Source: Eukaryota sp. TZLM1-RC
Lineage: Eukaryota > Metamonada: BaSk clade
Assembly: GCA_040285825.1 (NCBI GenBank)
Contig: JAUPSS010000007.1
Span: 1,016,501-1,080,500 of the forward strand
Length of the DNA stretch: 64,000 nt
Direction of reading: 5' to 3'
Positions 21,313-32,184 of this stretch are shown piece after piece. The translations under genes were made by a program, and so were the position numbers. The notes under the pieces were generated by a model, which saw only the letters and a program-made list of their open reading frames with translations, was not told the origin of the DNA and ran no database searches. Every line of letters begins with the position of its first letter. Position 1 is the first letter of the stretch.

Positions 21313-21990
21313 CTAATCATTACATCTCAGCTTTGTCTTATTCAAAATTGGCAAAACTATATTTTCAACAAACTTTTGGCTATGCCCCACTGTTCTCCTA
21401 ATGGGGGAAGAAAACCTTGGTGGGAAGGCAGTAGGGGTTTCCACCGAATCGTGCAGATGAGAGGGAGTGTAGCATAAAGTTCTGTACACATTCTTGCTTT
21501 CCAACTCTGACAAAAGAATGGGTGAAACCTTGGGCTTAAATCGGGAGTCTGAATTAGCAGGGGATTGTTTGGGGAAATACTTGGCCCGTGAATATTCACT
21601 TTTCTCTTGGGGTTTGGCTGAGTGTTGTTTTGTTGTGGAAATCGGCATGGATTTCTGTCGCCTTGAGGAAGAGTGTATGGTTCGGGGTCTGGGTCGCGGG
21701 ATTTCTCGTGTGAGACGACGACTTCTTGAGGGAGTTGTAGGAAGTCGTTTAGTGTATGCATTGGAAAGTTTGATTGTGGAGATGAAATCATCTTTGAGAG
21801 TAACCAGTTGTTTTTGGACACTCTTTCTTCCCCAATAGTTGGCTAAAGCAGGGTCTTCAAAAGCGTTATAAGAAGAAATAGAAGTGAGAGTAGCACTGTT
21901 ATCGAAGGATGGTTTTGAAGCTTCTAAGGGTGTGGATGGAGATTGTTGAGGCCGTATCCTCCTCCTGTATGAAGAGGCCGGGGATGTCAT
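21313..21990 (-). CDS. Basic Ser/Pro/Arg-rich protein of unknown function
   Basis: 225 aa, single exon, ATG 21990 to TAG. I do not recognise it. It is highly basic and mostly low complexity (SSYRRRIRPQQSP near the start, a PRPRPR stretch near residue 97), with a few more ordered segments (around LSELESKNVYRTLCY and the C-terminal KFVENIVLPILNKTKL). No signal peptide, membrane helix or zinc motif. Composition suggests an intrinsically disordered nucleic-acid- or cytoskeleton-binding protein, but that is only composition. The uninterrupted frame in otherwise stop-rich DNA supports a real gene. Confidence 0.65.
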   Translation of the reverse strand: MTSPASSYRRRIRPQQSPSTPLEASKPSFDNSATLTSISSYNAFEDPALANYWGRKSVQKQLVTLKDDFISTIKLSNAYTKRLPTTPSRSRRLTREIPRPRPRTIHSSSRRQKSMPISTTKQHSAKPQEKSEYSRAKYFPKQSPANSDSRFKPKVSPILLSELESKNVYRTLCYTPSHLHDSVETPTAFPPRFSSPIRRTVGHSQKFVENIVLPILNKTKLRCND

Positions 21991-22555
21991 CTGATTAAAA
22001 TCGACTCAGACAAAATGCTGAATTTTCCCTGTATTCTACATCTGTTCCAGAGTCAAGTAATCGCTCACTGCATGCTCAGTATCTTCGTTTCAGCAAACCA
22101 TAGTGTATCACCTCACAATCCATACAAACAGTGCATTCTTATCAGTTAATTTGACTCCAAATCATTGGTGATTATGTCAATTTTCATTAGAAATGAAGGT
22201 GCTGTCAGTTGGTTGCTATAAGAAGCACTTTTTCGCATCCTTAACAAAATTCAACCAATCGTTTTGGCCTATTACAATTGTGTTTTCAATTTTATGGGGA
22301 GGTTGAAGATGGTTTCTGTTGCTTTGTTTTCTATTGGGTCTTACTGGGAGAGATTTGCATGCAGATTTGCAGCTAGTGGTTTTGTTTTGGAAGATACATT
22401 ATTTAGGTGTTGATTTATAGGTTTTGAATCAGTACATTCTATCACATCATTATTATGTCAATGAATTCAAATTTAGTTAATCAAATTTTATATCTCCTAC
22501 AATTTCACAGGATTTTGCACGTCAGTTTAATGCTCTGATAATCAATTTTTTAGGA
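21991..22555. other. Intergenic; nothing recognised
   Basis: No long frame or RNA gene. The right part may contain eroded upstream sequence of the adjoining non-LTR relic. Confidence 0.45.
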
Positions 22556-22559
22556 GATT

Positions 22560-23705
22560 TAGTGGATGTTTGTCCATCAAACATTCCTTATCATGAATTT
22601 GTCATTGTTTAGTCCTCAATTTGCTGGAATTGGTTTTTCAAAAGCACAGTATTTATGCAAAAGTGCTATTATTGGTGGTATGAAAAATTTACTTTTTGAG
22701 TGGAAATTCCAGTTTGGTCAAATTCCTTTGAATGAATCACATCCTTTATTAATTTTAGTCGAGAACATGGTGCATAAACTACCTGTTGATGTGATGTGGA
22801 ATAAGTTTTTTCCTTCATGTTTGCCTTCTGTACCTTCGCGATCTTTGTCTGATCTTCATCTTGCTGTTGTGAAGTTACAGAAGGCTGTTTTAATTGGTTT
22901 TAAAGACCTGGATTTCACTAAACGGCTTAGTGTGACTAAGCTTAATAATCTCGTCTTTGCTGCCTTTTTATCAGACATCCAGAATTGCACTAGTTTAATA
23001 TCTCAGCAAACAAGGCCAATTGGTCTTCACATAACAATTGAAGCTGGAAACAAAACATGCGTTTGAGATTAGGGCTGTATCCAAGTGGTCTTTTGAACAA
23101 TTCTGTTTGTATTTGCAACGAAAAACCTACCGCCAATTTCCGTCAAATTGTAAGTTGTAAAAAATTTCTACAATATCGGTCAGTTCTTCATTATGCCGTT
23201 CGTGATGTGACATATGAGATGTTTAAGTGTTATAGTTTTAGTTGCAAAGTAGAACCATTGTTGATGCATTTTAGCGATAATAATCTGTTTAATTCACGTC
23301 GAGGTGATTTAATTGCTCCTTTTGTGGATTCCTCTCAAGTTGTTGTTGAATTAACTACAGTTGATTCCTTTGCTTTAATTTATCGTTTTACTCAGTTCTA
23401 ATGGCCATTTAAACAAGGCTGAGGATCGTAAATGAGACAAATATACTGAGATATAAAATGATTTAAATAAGAACCTTTACTCGAAGTTTTGGTTTGTTCC
23501 TTTTGTCTTCTCTATTTTTGGCAACATTGGACAGTCTGGCTTGAATTTTCTCAATAATTTTGATAATTTAAGTGGAAAAGATTTTTCAATGAATTTATGG
23601 AAGATTCGTATCATTTTCGCCTTGTACAAAAGTGTTCCCAAGAACTTGAGTTTAATGATGTCCAAGCTGTATAAGGATTCACCAAGAGTTGGCGTGGAGA
23701 TTTTT
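22560..23705 (+). mobile_element. RLE-type non-LTR retrotransposon, lineage 3, 3' fragment
   Basis: Frames 22566-23066 and 23057-23401 plus a tail to about 23705 encode the same order of blocks as the other lineages but with divergent sequence: FAGIGFSKAQYLCKSAIIGG, the linker helix, MRLRLGLYPSGLL, the zinc-like CICN, LHYAVRD, EPLL, RRGDL and a VVELTTVDS core. After a few stops comes the C-terminal block with FSIFGNIG and LWKIRIIFALYKS (23541-23690). It meets an inverted copy at about 23705. Confidence 0.8.
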
Positions 23706-23938
23706 TTAAATCATTTAATATCTCAGAATATTTATCTCTCTTACGATCTTCAGCCTTGTTTAAATGACCATTAGTACAAAGCACAACATCATCGCGATAA
23801 ACAAAAGCATCCAAAAGACCACTTGGATACATCCCTAATCTCAACCGCATGTTTTGTTTCCAAGCTTCATTTGTTAAGTGAAGACCAAATGGCCTTGGTT
23901 GCTGAGATATTGAACTAGTACAGTTCTGAATGTCTTAA
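23705..23938 (-). mobile_element. Inverted partial copy of lineage 3
   Basis: On the minus strand the frame starting near 23850 begins MRLRLGMYPSGLL, matching MRLRLGLYPSGLL on the plus strand at 23057. It then jumps to a block (NGHLNKAEDRKRDKY) that matches plus-strand 23400-23460. The two fragments lie tail to tail, and the inverted copy has an internal deletion covering the zinc/endonuclease section. Confidence 0.75.
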
Positions 23939-23939
23939 T

Positions 23940-24764
23940 GAATGTTTTGATTTTAATTTAATTGTTATAAAACCATTATTTTATGTTTGTGTGTAGCAGA
24001 GAAAGCTTCAAAATAATCCATTTCTCTATTGACTTCCATTGAATTATTCACGACAGTCAAATGACCGTTTCCTGCTTAGCCTTCAATGTGTATAAATCAG
24101 GGATATCATTGTAAATATTTATTCAAACAATTAAATGTAAAAAACAAATAAAAATCAAAACCTTGCACAATTCACAAGTTAAAAACACCTCTTATTTTTG
24201 AACAAATTAGGGGGAAAGCGACACGTTATTGACAAACCGATAAAAAACAATCTTAATAAACTAGCTTTTCTTTGCTGCCATAAATAGTAGTTTTGCAATT
24301 TACAATTTAATTTCAACTTAAGCACAAATGTAAATACGAAGGAAATTTTTATCAAAACTTTGTGTTTTGTTTCATTCGCATTTGAATACGAATTATCTTT
24401 GGAAGAGCTATTTCACAGTGCATTTTCAACCATTGACCACATACAACTATTGGTACTTTGATAACCAATTTTTGTCAGCTAAACATTCAATTTTTATGCA
24501 TCCCTGAGATCAAACTGATTGCTAATTTATTGCTGGTTTTAACAAATTTATACCTTTTGGATTTACAAAACACCAACTTTAAAAAAACACTAAGAAAATA
24601 AAGGAAATAGTGGAAATTTGAACAAAAGTAAATTTTACATAAAATATATTTACAAAATAAATGAAAAACGAGAAAATAACAACACGTAAAAACAATATGA
24701 ACCTATGAAAATCGGAAAAAATAAATAAATTTAAAATGAAACGCTCATGAAAAGAACTCAAATT
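23940..24764. other. Intergenic; nothing recognised
   Basis: Very AT-rich and stop-rich. Includes the probable 3' UTR of the LRR gene on the minus strand. Confidence 0.5.
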
Positions 24765-25355
24765 TTAATCAGACAAATCGTCTATAAACTCATATTTCTT
24801 GGTTAAATCATTCATCTTCTCCTTAATGTCCAACTCAAGCTGTTTGAACTGGTCCATTATCTTGCCCACATCATCCTCCATTTCCTCTGTTTGGAAGATC
24901 CTCTCAATCCTTGATGACGTAGACAGTGACTTGGAGGATGGTGCAGCATGTAGCTTGACATCCAAGGTTTCAAGTAGAGGGAGTGAAGAGAGGATCCTGT
25001 AGCTATGAAGAGAAGAAATAGAATTTCCAGCAATTTTAATGTGGCGAACTGATACTGGAATGTCTTGTTCAGAGAGGTCGACCAAACAGTTGTCCCTCAC
25101 GTCTAGGTTTTCAATGGTGAGAGCGGAACTGAGTTGAAGAGTTGGTAACGAACAATGACGAGCAGAAAGTGCAGTTAGTTTTGGTAATTTTGAAAGAGGC
25201 TTCAGTGTTTCAAGGGTGTTGTGGTCTAGATGAAGAGAGGTCAGGTTTAGGAGAAGGGGAAGTTTAAGTAGGTCTTGGTGGTTGAGATTATGGTTTGATA
25301 GGTCCAAGGTCGTTACTTCATCAGCTATGTCTAATAAATGGGAAGGGAGTGGCAT
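24765..25355 (-). CDS. Leucine-rich-repeat protein (SDS22/LRRC type)
   Basis: 196 aa, ATG 25355 to TAA. Residues about 12-135 consist of LRRs of the SDS22-like kind (LTSLHLDHNTLETLKPL; TIENLDVRDNCLVDL; VRHIKIAGNSISSL), ending in a cap-like segment (LPLLETLDV). The last 40 residues are an acidic/basic amphipathic helix, probably a short coiled coil (MDQFKQLELDIKEKMNDL). This class of small cytoplasmic LRR protein usually scaffolds phosphatase or axonemal complexes; the partner cannot be read here. The ATG follows CACAG directly, the same context as the carbamoyltransferase start at 59405, so an intron in the 5' UTR is possible. A GTG-initiated extension was not accepted. Confidence 0.8.
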   Translation of the reverse strand: MPLPSHLLDIADEVTTLDLSNHNLNHQDLLKLPLLLNLTSLHLDHNTLETLKPLSKLPKLTALSARHCSLPTLQLSSALTIENLDVRDNCLVDLSEQDIPVSVRHIKIAGNSISSLHSYRILSSLPLLETLDVKLHAAPSSKSLSTSSRIERIFQTEEMEDDVGKIMDQFKQLELDIKEKMNDLTKKYEFIDDLSD

Positions 25356-25653
25356 CTGTGAATAATGCACTTAACCTGAATAGTATAGGGGTATTTTCAA
25401 TGCAACTGTAGCACTTCTGGAATTTCTGATCAAATATGATGTATATCATATTTACATATACATCAAATATGGATGTAGCCTATTTCTTTCTGATTGCACA
25501 ACAACTTATCCCCGTATATAAAAACAATAGTGTATCAATAGTGCGCAAAAGAAGCGCAGGATGACAGCACACTGGTATCTTAAATGATTTTGCAAACACA
25601 AAATCAATTCAACCAATCTAATTCAACAATGAAAAAACACAAACAATTAATTA

Positions 25654-25731
25654 GTTTATTAACTATTCATCAAGTCAGGTTGTTTTCAAAAGAATTTGCA
25701 ACAAGACTGTCACTTAGAATTAATAACAAAC
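25654..25731 (-). promoter_or_regulatory. SECIS element of the SelD gene
   Basis: A 78-nt hairpin in the SelD 3' UTR, 80 nt past the stop. On the minus strand, from the base: helix I (GTTT...ATTAATTC pairs with GAA...TTAATAAAC, small bulges); an unpaired TAAG; the quartet TGAC opposite TGAT, the required UGAN/KGAW non-Watson-Crick core, preceded by G rather than A; helix II of 10 positions (AGTC-TT-GTTG with CAAC-CT-GACT, two central mismatches); and a 16-nt apical loop starting CAAA, giving the conserved apical AA at the expected distance from the core. This matches the eukaryotic SECIS layout and explains UGA recoding in the gene. Confidence 0.82.
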
Positions 25732-25810
25732 TATATAAAATAAACAAACAAGAACAAAGAAATTAATTAATTAAGATCCCACACTCAATTAATTAAATGA
25801 ACAAAAAACC

Positions 25811-26950
25811 CTAAAAATCCACCTTTAAAACTTCAGCAGTATCCACCACCTTAGCAATACCATTTCCTTCAACAACTTTACCTACAACAAAACCATAATC
25901 ACCATTGCCATGCAACTCCTTCAGTACTTCCTCCTGAACACTTGGATCCACTGCGAACAACAACCCACCTGATGTTTCGGGAGAAGTACCTCTAAGCAAG
26001 CCAAAGTCAACTTGTGTATTGACCAAAACTGCAGCAGACCAACAGGGAAGCAGATCAATCAAAAAGTCAACACAAGTCAAAGCAAGTTCTGCTAGATTCT
26101 GAGCGTGACCTAGAATACCAAAACCTGTGACATCAGAGCAACAATGAGCATTATACTTTAACATGACATTTGCAGCTATATTGTTCATTCTGGCCATGGA
26201 TTGGTTTGCTTTGGTTCTCGAAGCCTTTACCTCTTGTGCAAGTTTTTCTTCACCAAAGACGTCTACCAGTTGCTTCCATTTTTTAATGCAATGTGGAGAA
26301 ACATGGCCATAACCCTTCCTTTGTAAAAATGCATGTTCAAGCCACTGAGCAACATTTGAAATGATTTGAGTCCCCAAGGGTTTGGTCAAGATGAGCACGT
26401 CCCCTTCTCGTGCACCAGTAGGACGGACGAGTTTATCATCAGGAGAAAGGCCAACTACCGTGCCACCAATCAAGAATTCAGGGTTAAGGATGGTGTGACC
26501 ACCAGAGAGACGTACGTTGAGTTCATGGCAGGCAGCGGCGAAACCTTTCATCATGAGATGTGTGATGATCTTGCGTTCTGCGTCAGAGCATTCCGTACAT
26601 GCACCTACGATCATGAGTGCGTTTAAAGGGGTGGAGCCAACAGCATAGACATCAGAGAGCACGTTGGCGGCCGCAATTCTTCCTTGAAGCTCGGGATCAC
26701 AGCAGGACGGCGTAAAAAAATCAGTGGACGTCACAAGAGAATGTCCTGGTATGGGAGATGGGGTGATAGATGAGTCTAAATCATCAGGGGTGGTTTGGAT
26801 TAGGTTGGATATTTGGGATAAATAGTGGGATAGTTCTTGTTTGTTTACCTTACAGCCTCAGCCTTTACGCTGTGCAAATGATGTAAGAAGGAAGTCTTCA
26901 CGAAGACCCAATGATGTAGGGTCGAACTCACGATAATCTGTGAGATCCAT
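25811..26950 (-). CDS. selD: Selenophosphate synthetase, selenoprotein (UGA = Sec31)
   Basis: 379 aa when the in-frame TGA at 26858-26860 is read as selenocysteine. The enzyme makes monoselenophosphate from selenide and ATP, the selenium donor for Sec-tRNA. The reading from ATG 26950 gives YREFDPTSLGL then AQRKG-U-GCKV; K-G-(Sec/Cys)-G-C-K is the catalytic motif. Next come STDFFTP, GRIAAANVLSDVYAVG (ATP/Mg region), LSGGHTI and the C-terminal AIR-synthase-like domain with SGGLLFAVD. Length is normal for SelD. The frame is intact before and after the TGA, and it stops at TAG. In-frame ATGs also exist at about 26983 and 27007; 26950 fits family N-termini best. A SECIS lies at 25654-25731. No fusion partner is seen. 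Confidence 0.93.
26858..26860 (-). other. In-frame UGA recoded as selenocysteine (Sec31)
   Basis: The TGA sits exactly at the catalytic Cys/Sec position of SelD, between KG and GCKV. Conserved coding sequence continues on both sides in the same frame. Confidence 0.92.
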
Positions 26951-27009
26951 GAGGAAAATGGATGAATTCAAATCTTTAAGCATTGGATTTAAAAAAGATC
27001 CTAACATAG

Positions 27010-27721
27010 TCTGATGATCATAGCCCTAGTCTTTTGCTGTTGTTGTTGTTGTTATTGATGCTCAAATTCTACCATACAAACCCAATTAATCAAAATTTTG
27101 ATCTAGAATTCTTTTTGTCAGCCTCAATTGCGCAATCAGATACAAGTTTGTGTTCAATAGAACCACTTACACCAGGAAAAAACCCCTTTTGAGATTTAGA
27201 TTTTAAATTATTAACAATCATATGATTTATGACAAAGTTTGCCAGGCAGGTTGTAAAATTTTTAGATAAACAATTGATTCACCTTTTTTATAGATAAGCT
27301 TAAGATCAGCTGTCTGCCAACCTAATAGAAAACGTTGAGCTTCGAGTATTCTGTTAAATAAATAATTAATTATTGACAAGAAAAATATATTATATTCGAA
27401 TTATTGGTCTACATTATTGAGACACGCCAATCTGCAGAGTAAATCTCGTTGAGGAGAACAGTGAAAAAATTCCAGCCTTTTCATGATCATCAAACAGTGA
27501 GTAGAGTCAATGTTGCCAAAGTTTGCTCAAAACAAACTTTTTGGTCTTTTAGAAATATATTTGATTATAACAATAATTCCTCAAAAAAAGAGTTAAAAGA
27601 AGAGTTAAAAGATGTAGAGTACTCATAGCTTCTCAACAATCCTAGAAATTAAAAACTCTCAAAACAAATTGAACAATCATTTTGATGACATCAACAATTC
27701 TCAATCAAACTTACTTCATCA
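27010..27721. other. Divergent intergenic region between selD and the FG-GAP gene
   Basis: Presumed promoters for both flanking genes. A short TTG-repeat microsatellite lies at about 27040-27058. No other feature seen. Confidence 0.5.
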
Positions 27722-28921
27722 ATGGCCACACTCTCCCTCGTCTGGCTTCTCTGCACACTCCTACTATCTTTCTGTGTAGGTTCCTCTCGATTTTTTGTAT
27801 CGAATCAATTTGCCTTAGAACCACAATTCCCCCATATTGACTCTGAGCGTATTGTTCATGCCGTCACTGGTAATGTTGATGAAAACAATCTTCTGGATGC
27901 CATTGTTTTTTATGCCACTAGTGTAGATATGTCCAAATCCAAGGATTTCCGTGAACAAGACTATGAGCATTCAATAACTTTCCACCACATGGTAATCTAT
28001 GATATTCGCTCCGGACCTCGGATCTGGCAAGGTCCCCATGGCTTTTATCCCTTTAAATCCACTGGCTACTCTGAACCTCAGCCGAGCTTCACGATGGAGC
28101 ATGATGTTAACACAAGGAGTTGCTATGGCAGCGGTACACACAACCGATATTACCGTGATTGGCCTGAAGCTCAAGCATTTGTTGCTATTGATCTCAATGA
28201 TAATGGTAAACTAGATGTTGTAGTAGTTTCAGCTACAGGATATTGTCACAAAGATCACTGTGAACCTCCCCGAACACTAGTGGGGGAAATTCTTCGAAGA
28301 AGATGTACCAATGCCCGCCATAGAGGTCACATAAACATAAAGACGTGGCTACTGATGGACATTCAACCTGATGGCAGATTTTCCAAAGTGGTTGAAGGAA
28401 GCTCCTTTGTTTCCAATACCACTTCCATTGGGGCACGAAGCTTACGGGTTGGAGTTTCCGCATCTGTTGAACAACACTCTGCATGTAGCAATTCTCATCT
28501 GCTAACAGTAATTCAAGGTCAAACCCGTGCTCAATTGTGCCTAGACTTAGACGGGAACGTGTCTCCCTCCCATTCATTGCCTTTGTTGCAATTGGTCAAC
28601 ATGCATGATGTTAACTATTACTCTACCAGTACTGCATTGAAAATGAATGGAGATTGGTGGTATCTACTTGTAAACAGAGGGGGGGAATGGATGCTTTGGT
28701 TGGATTCACATAATTGGTATAATGGAAACTTTAACATTCCGAATAGTGCCAGTATTGCGGTAGCAGCAGTGGATTTTGATGATGATGGAGTCGATGACGT
28801 GATTTTGATTGATTGTCCCAGCACAAGGAATAGATGTCGGCTATGGCATGGGACATTTTATTCATCAGAATTCAATGATTATGATGTCCACAATGATGAT
28901 TTTTTCAATGAATTGTTGTAG
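27722..28921 (+). CDS. Secreted FG-GAP/VCBS-repeat-like protein
   Basis: 399 aa, ATG to TAG, one exon. Residues 1-20 are a signal peptide (LLCTLLLSFCVG). At least two segments have the FG-GAP/VCBS calcium-loop pattern: FVAIDLNDNGKLDVVVVS (about residue 160) and AVDFDDDGVDDVILID (about 345). A third, degenerate one near residue 55 reads VDENNLLDAIVFY. Such repeats build an integrin-alpha-like beta-propeller. No C-terminal membrane segment, so probably secreted or lumenal. Eight or more cysteines fit an oxidising compartment. A non-LTR fragment begins only about 40 nt after the stop. Confidence 0.8.
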   Translation: MATLSLVWLLCTLLLSFCVGSSRFFVSNQFALEPQFPHIDSERIVHAVTGNVDENNLLDAIVFYATSVDMSKSKDFREQDYEHSITFHHMVIYDIRSGPRIWQGPHGFYPFKSTGYSEPQPSFTMEHDVNTRSCYGSGTHNRYYRDWPEAQAFVAIDLNDNGKLDVVVVSATGYCHKDHCEPPRTLVGEILRRRCTNARHRGHINIKTWLLMDIQPDGRFSKVVEGSSFVSNTTSIGARSLRVGVSASVEQHSACSNSHLLTVIQGQTRAQLCLDLDGNVSPSHSLPLLQLVNMHDVNYYSTSTALKMNGDWWYLLVNRGGEWMLWLDSHNWYNGNFNIPNSASIAVAAVDFDDDGVDDVILIDCPSTRNRCRLWHGTFYSSEFNDYDVHNDDFFNELL

Positions 28922-28961
28922 ATGCAGATTTTCTTAGTATTTTTGTTTTAAATTAAGTTAT

Positions 28962-29705
28962 AAAAATGAGATTATATTTGAATATCCCCATTAATCAATT
29001 ATTATCAAAAGAAAAATGTATTTGTTCGAATTCACCTCAACTCTTTGCGCCATGCTCTGAATTGTTCTAAATTGATAACTTATCGTTCTTCATTACATGA
29101 TGCTGTTAGAGACACTGTTTTCAATATGGCACAAACTGCAAGAATATCGTGTATCAAAGAGCCTCTGCTGAAGGAAACACTTTCTCTGAATAATTTTAGT
29201 TCTGATGACAGAGGTGATGTATACTGTGATTGGATTGATAATTCTGAAGCTATTGTTGACTTTGCCTTATGTAATGTTGCAATTGATACTTTGGTTCACA
29301 GAAGAAAACTTAATCCTGTGAGTGCTCTTGATTTTAAAGCAAAAGAAAGACATGGAAAATATGATAAAGATATTGAAGAGGCTAATGCTGATAGAAATTC
29401 ACAGCTGGTTTTTATTGCTTTCCCATTTTCGATAAATGGAAGATTATCAGATGAAGCAGAAACTTTTTTGAATGACTTCCAAAAAATGGTGCAAGAAAAA
29501 ACAATGAAAAGATTTGATATTTTTTATGGCGTTCTCGGATTCAATTTGCCATTGTTAATAGATTACCTCGGTTTTTCAATCGAATAAGAGAAGCTTTAGC
29601 TAGACAGCAAGCAGATCAAGATTTTGTAGATGAAATGTTGGTTCAATGATAGTCGTCCCAATAGTTATGAGTTAATTTGATTAAGTGTGTATGTTCGATA
29701 AATAT
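28962..29705 (+). mobile_element. RLE-type non-LTR retrotransposon, lineage 1, 3' fragment
   Basis: Starts abruptly within the codons for MRLYLNIPINQLL, then carries the zinc motif (one frame disturbed), LHDAVRDTVF, DRGDVYCDWID and the C-terminal block (frame 29045-29587). It ends with CAA-TGA-TAG and the shared 3' UTR, finishing in an ATAAATAT run. 5' truncation is typical of target-primed reverse transcription. Its position right behind the gene at 27722-28921 may affect that gene's 3' end. Confidence 0.88.
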
Positions 29706-30639
29706 ATTAAGTTATAAATAATGAATTGTTCACATTCAGGTAAAGTCGTCCGTACTGGGCAAACTATGGACTAGTCAAAAATGAACCAACTACGGACTAG
29801 GGTATTTCGTGATTCAGTGCGAAATCCAGTATATTGCCCATCTCTACATTCAGTTATTCCCATGAGATTCAACAAACCTGTGGTCAATTGGATCAGAAAC
29901 TGAATAATTCAATTTACAATTTCATGCCAGACACAACAATTTTAATACGGCGAAACACGAAATTCCTGTTAATGGTGGCAAAAATAATGCCAAACATGAT
30001 GGGGAATGGGTCATACTAATAAAAAACAACGATTACTTCTACAAAATCCTTGTCAAAACATTTATTTAGTGAATAACTACTCATTGATTGCAATAAGGTA
30101 TTCTTGAAAAATTTCTGTTTTCTTTGTTGACTTTTTATTACGAAATCACAAATTCAACCAAATTTACAAAATTTTCCCTGAATCACAACAAAAAATGTTT
30201 TGAATCACAACAACGTATCACAAGGGCTGACAAGTCAACTGGTTCATCATTTAAACTACTTTAATCTCCTTTGTGTAGTCAGACATTAGCATTACATGTA
30301 TTGTTTGCAGCCAAACAAGTCAATTGAATTCACACTAAGATCTAGAACACTACAGAGTGCAAAACATAAAAGACTGTTCACCGGAGTCAAAGGCTAGTTG
30401 TATTGATATTTATCATTTGCTCGAGAAATGGGTTTCAATTGTGAAGAATCCGGCTAATTTTAGTGAAAGTTTCTAGCAAACAGCACAATCTTTTAATGTA
30501 ATAACGTTTTGCACCCGTTTTGAAAAATTATTGTACAAAAACAAATCAAAACAAAGCAATATTGCTGAAACAATAATAAATATGCAATATTTTTTAGTTA
30601 TTGTACACTTTACAAGTTTATTAAAAAAACACTAAACCA
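29706..30639. other. Intergenic; nothing recognised
   Basis: No conserved frame, tRNA or repeat noticed in about 930 bp. Confidence 0.5.
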
Positions 30640-31536
30640 TTAAATATCAACCTCCCGACCTAAAACCCGAGCTAAACTGCCAACATCCCTTAGTGGGCCA
30701 GGAGTATTCATTTTGACAGTAACCACAGCAGCTACCATGTCCAACAACTCTTGGTAATCACTATAACGTTCTCTTAGAACTACATAGCTAGCCAAAGTCG
30801 TGTCCCCTCTTCCAGTTCTTGCTGTAATATCCCAATTACCCCATTCACTCTCATAAATCTCGCCATTGACAAACAGCTTGACCCCTTCCACATGCGTGCA
30901 CAACACTTCCTGTACACCAAGTTTGCCAATCATAGGAAGAGAAACAGACATGTCATTACAACCAGTGAGAGTTCTGGCTTCGTCTTCGTCAACTTTAAGG
31001 ATGGTAATGTATTTAAGGTACTCTTCCTTTTCCAGCCAATCTTTTTGTACCATTTTTTGACCTTCTACACACCTGGTGTAACCTTGAACATCAAGAGCAA
31101 CAGTGGAAAAACGTTCAGCAACTAGAGGAATCAAGTGCTCTGGAAACTCTCCATTCACTAGAGGAGAGAGGACAGCGCATGATGACGTGGAATCAGTGGT
31201 GGGAATGTCACCGGGGGTGAAGGAATCAGCCCGACAGAGACATAGGGAGACTCTTTGGTTAGCTTTACCCTCAAGGTAGACGTTCTTCATGGTTGTAGTG
31301 TTGGATGATTCGTTGTTGATATGGTTAATCTGTTGGAAATCGTTTTGGATACAAGAGTCGTTGGGATTATATCGAGTAATAACAGTAGTGGTAGCACCCA
31401 GAGTCTTGGCAGCGATTGATCCATAGAAGACACCACCGCCAGCTTGGTAGAGGATTGCGTCGGATGAATCAGAGACATTGCTATGATTTTCCTTTACATC
31501 AAGAGTGACATGGCCAAAAAATGTGAGGGATGACAT
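30640..31536 (-). CDS. PfkB/ribokinase-family carbohydrate kinase
   Basis: 298 aa, ATG 31536 to TAA, one exon. The N-terminus (FFGHVTLDV) and the AGGGVFYGSIAAKTLG segment match the substrate-binding glycines of PfkB kinases. Residues near 240 read WDITARTGRGDTTLASYV, the second PfkB signature, with the catalytic base Asp in GRGD and the anion-hole glycines. The family phosphorylates sugars, nucleosides or inositol using ATP; substrate cannot be assigned. The TGRGDTT variant is reminiscent of prokaryotic and archaeal uncharacterised members, so transfer is possible but untested. Length is normal (about 300). No targeting sequence is evident. Confidence 0.85.
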   Translation of the reverse strand: MSSLTFFGHVTLDVKENHSNVSDSSDAILYQAGGGVFYGSIAAKTLGATTTVITRYNPNDSCIQNDFQQINHINNESSNTTTMKNVYLEGKANQRVSLCLCRADSFTPGDIPTTDSTSSCAVLSPLVNGEFPEHLIPLVAERFSTVALDVQGYTRCVEGQKMVQKDWLEKEEYLKYITILKVDEDEARTLTGCNDMSVSLPMIGKLGVQEVLCTHVEGVKLFVNGEIYESEWGNWDITARTGRGDTTLASYVVLRERYSDYQELLDMVAAVVTVKMNTPGPLRDVGSLARVLGREVDI

Positions 31537-32184
31537 CAGCTAATCGAACAAGTATAGCACGAGATTACTAGAGGATGTAGATGAATCAAGTCAATTCATA
31601 ATGATTTGCATTGGTGAATACTACCAATCATGCACTTTCTATCAGCATTTCTCACTGCTTAATACCAAGAACATGAGTTGCTATAATCCCATTCTTATTG
31701 TTACCACAACACTTCTGATACACCTGAATTTCATTGTATAGGAGCTAACATAAAGTGAATTTATGTCATGTTACCAAAATTTGATATTGGTTATATCGAT
31801 CTGAAATTAATTCAAATTGATCCAATAATCATCAGTAACTCCTTGAAAACAAGAATGTCTCGTTTTTGAATGTCTCAAACGCTACATTGAAAAAGTTTGA
31901 CACAGTTGTTTAGCCATACCCTGCGTTGCTTAATCCTAGAACTTCTTTGGCTTTGTTCATTTAATTTATTTAGTTCAGTGAAGATGTCGACTTCAATAGT
32001 GCTTAGAAGATTCTATTTGTTGAACAGTGAATGTGTCTTGTGACAATGTAAATGGCATTATCTAACAGTAGCAAAAATTCAACAAGATAGAAAATTTTAA
32101 ATATACATCAATTTGAAATATTTTTACTTTGCTACTTTTTGAACAATTGATTCTTTTATTCCAATGGCTCAATCAAAATATAGG
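31537..32184. other. Intergenic; nothing recognised
   Basis: Promoter side of the PfkB gene. No frame or repeat stands out. Confidence 0.45.

Noticed and set aside
25335-25354. 20-nt intron just before the LRR gene's ATG (GTTAAG...CACAG)
   Set aside because: Shorter than all supported introns and with a non-matching donor; no upstream coding exon to confirm it.
25811-26734. SelD as a 307-aa protein beginning MTSTDFF
   Set aside because: That start is a GTG inside the conserved domain; the catalytic loop lies upstream across the UGA.
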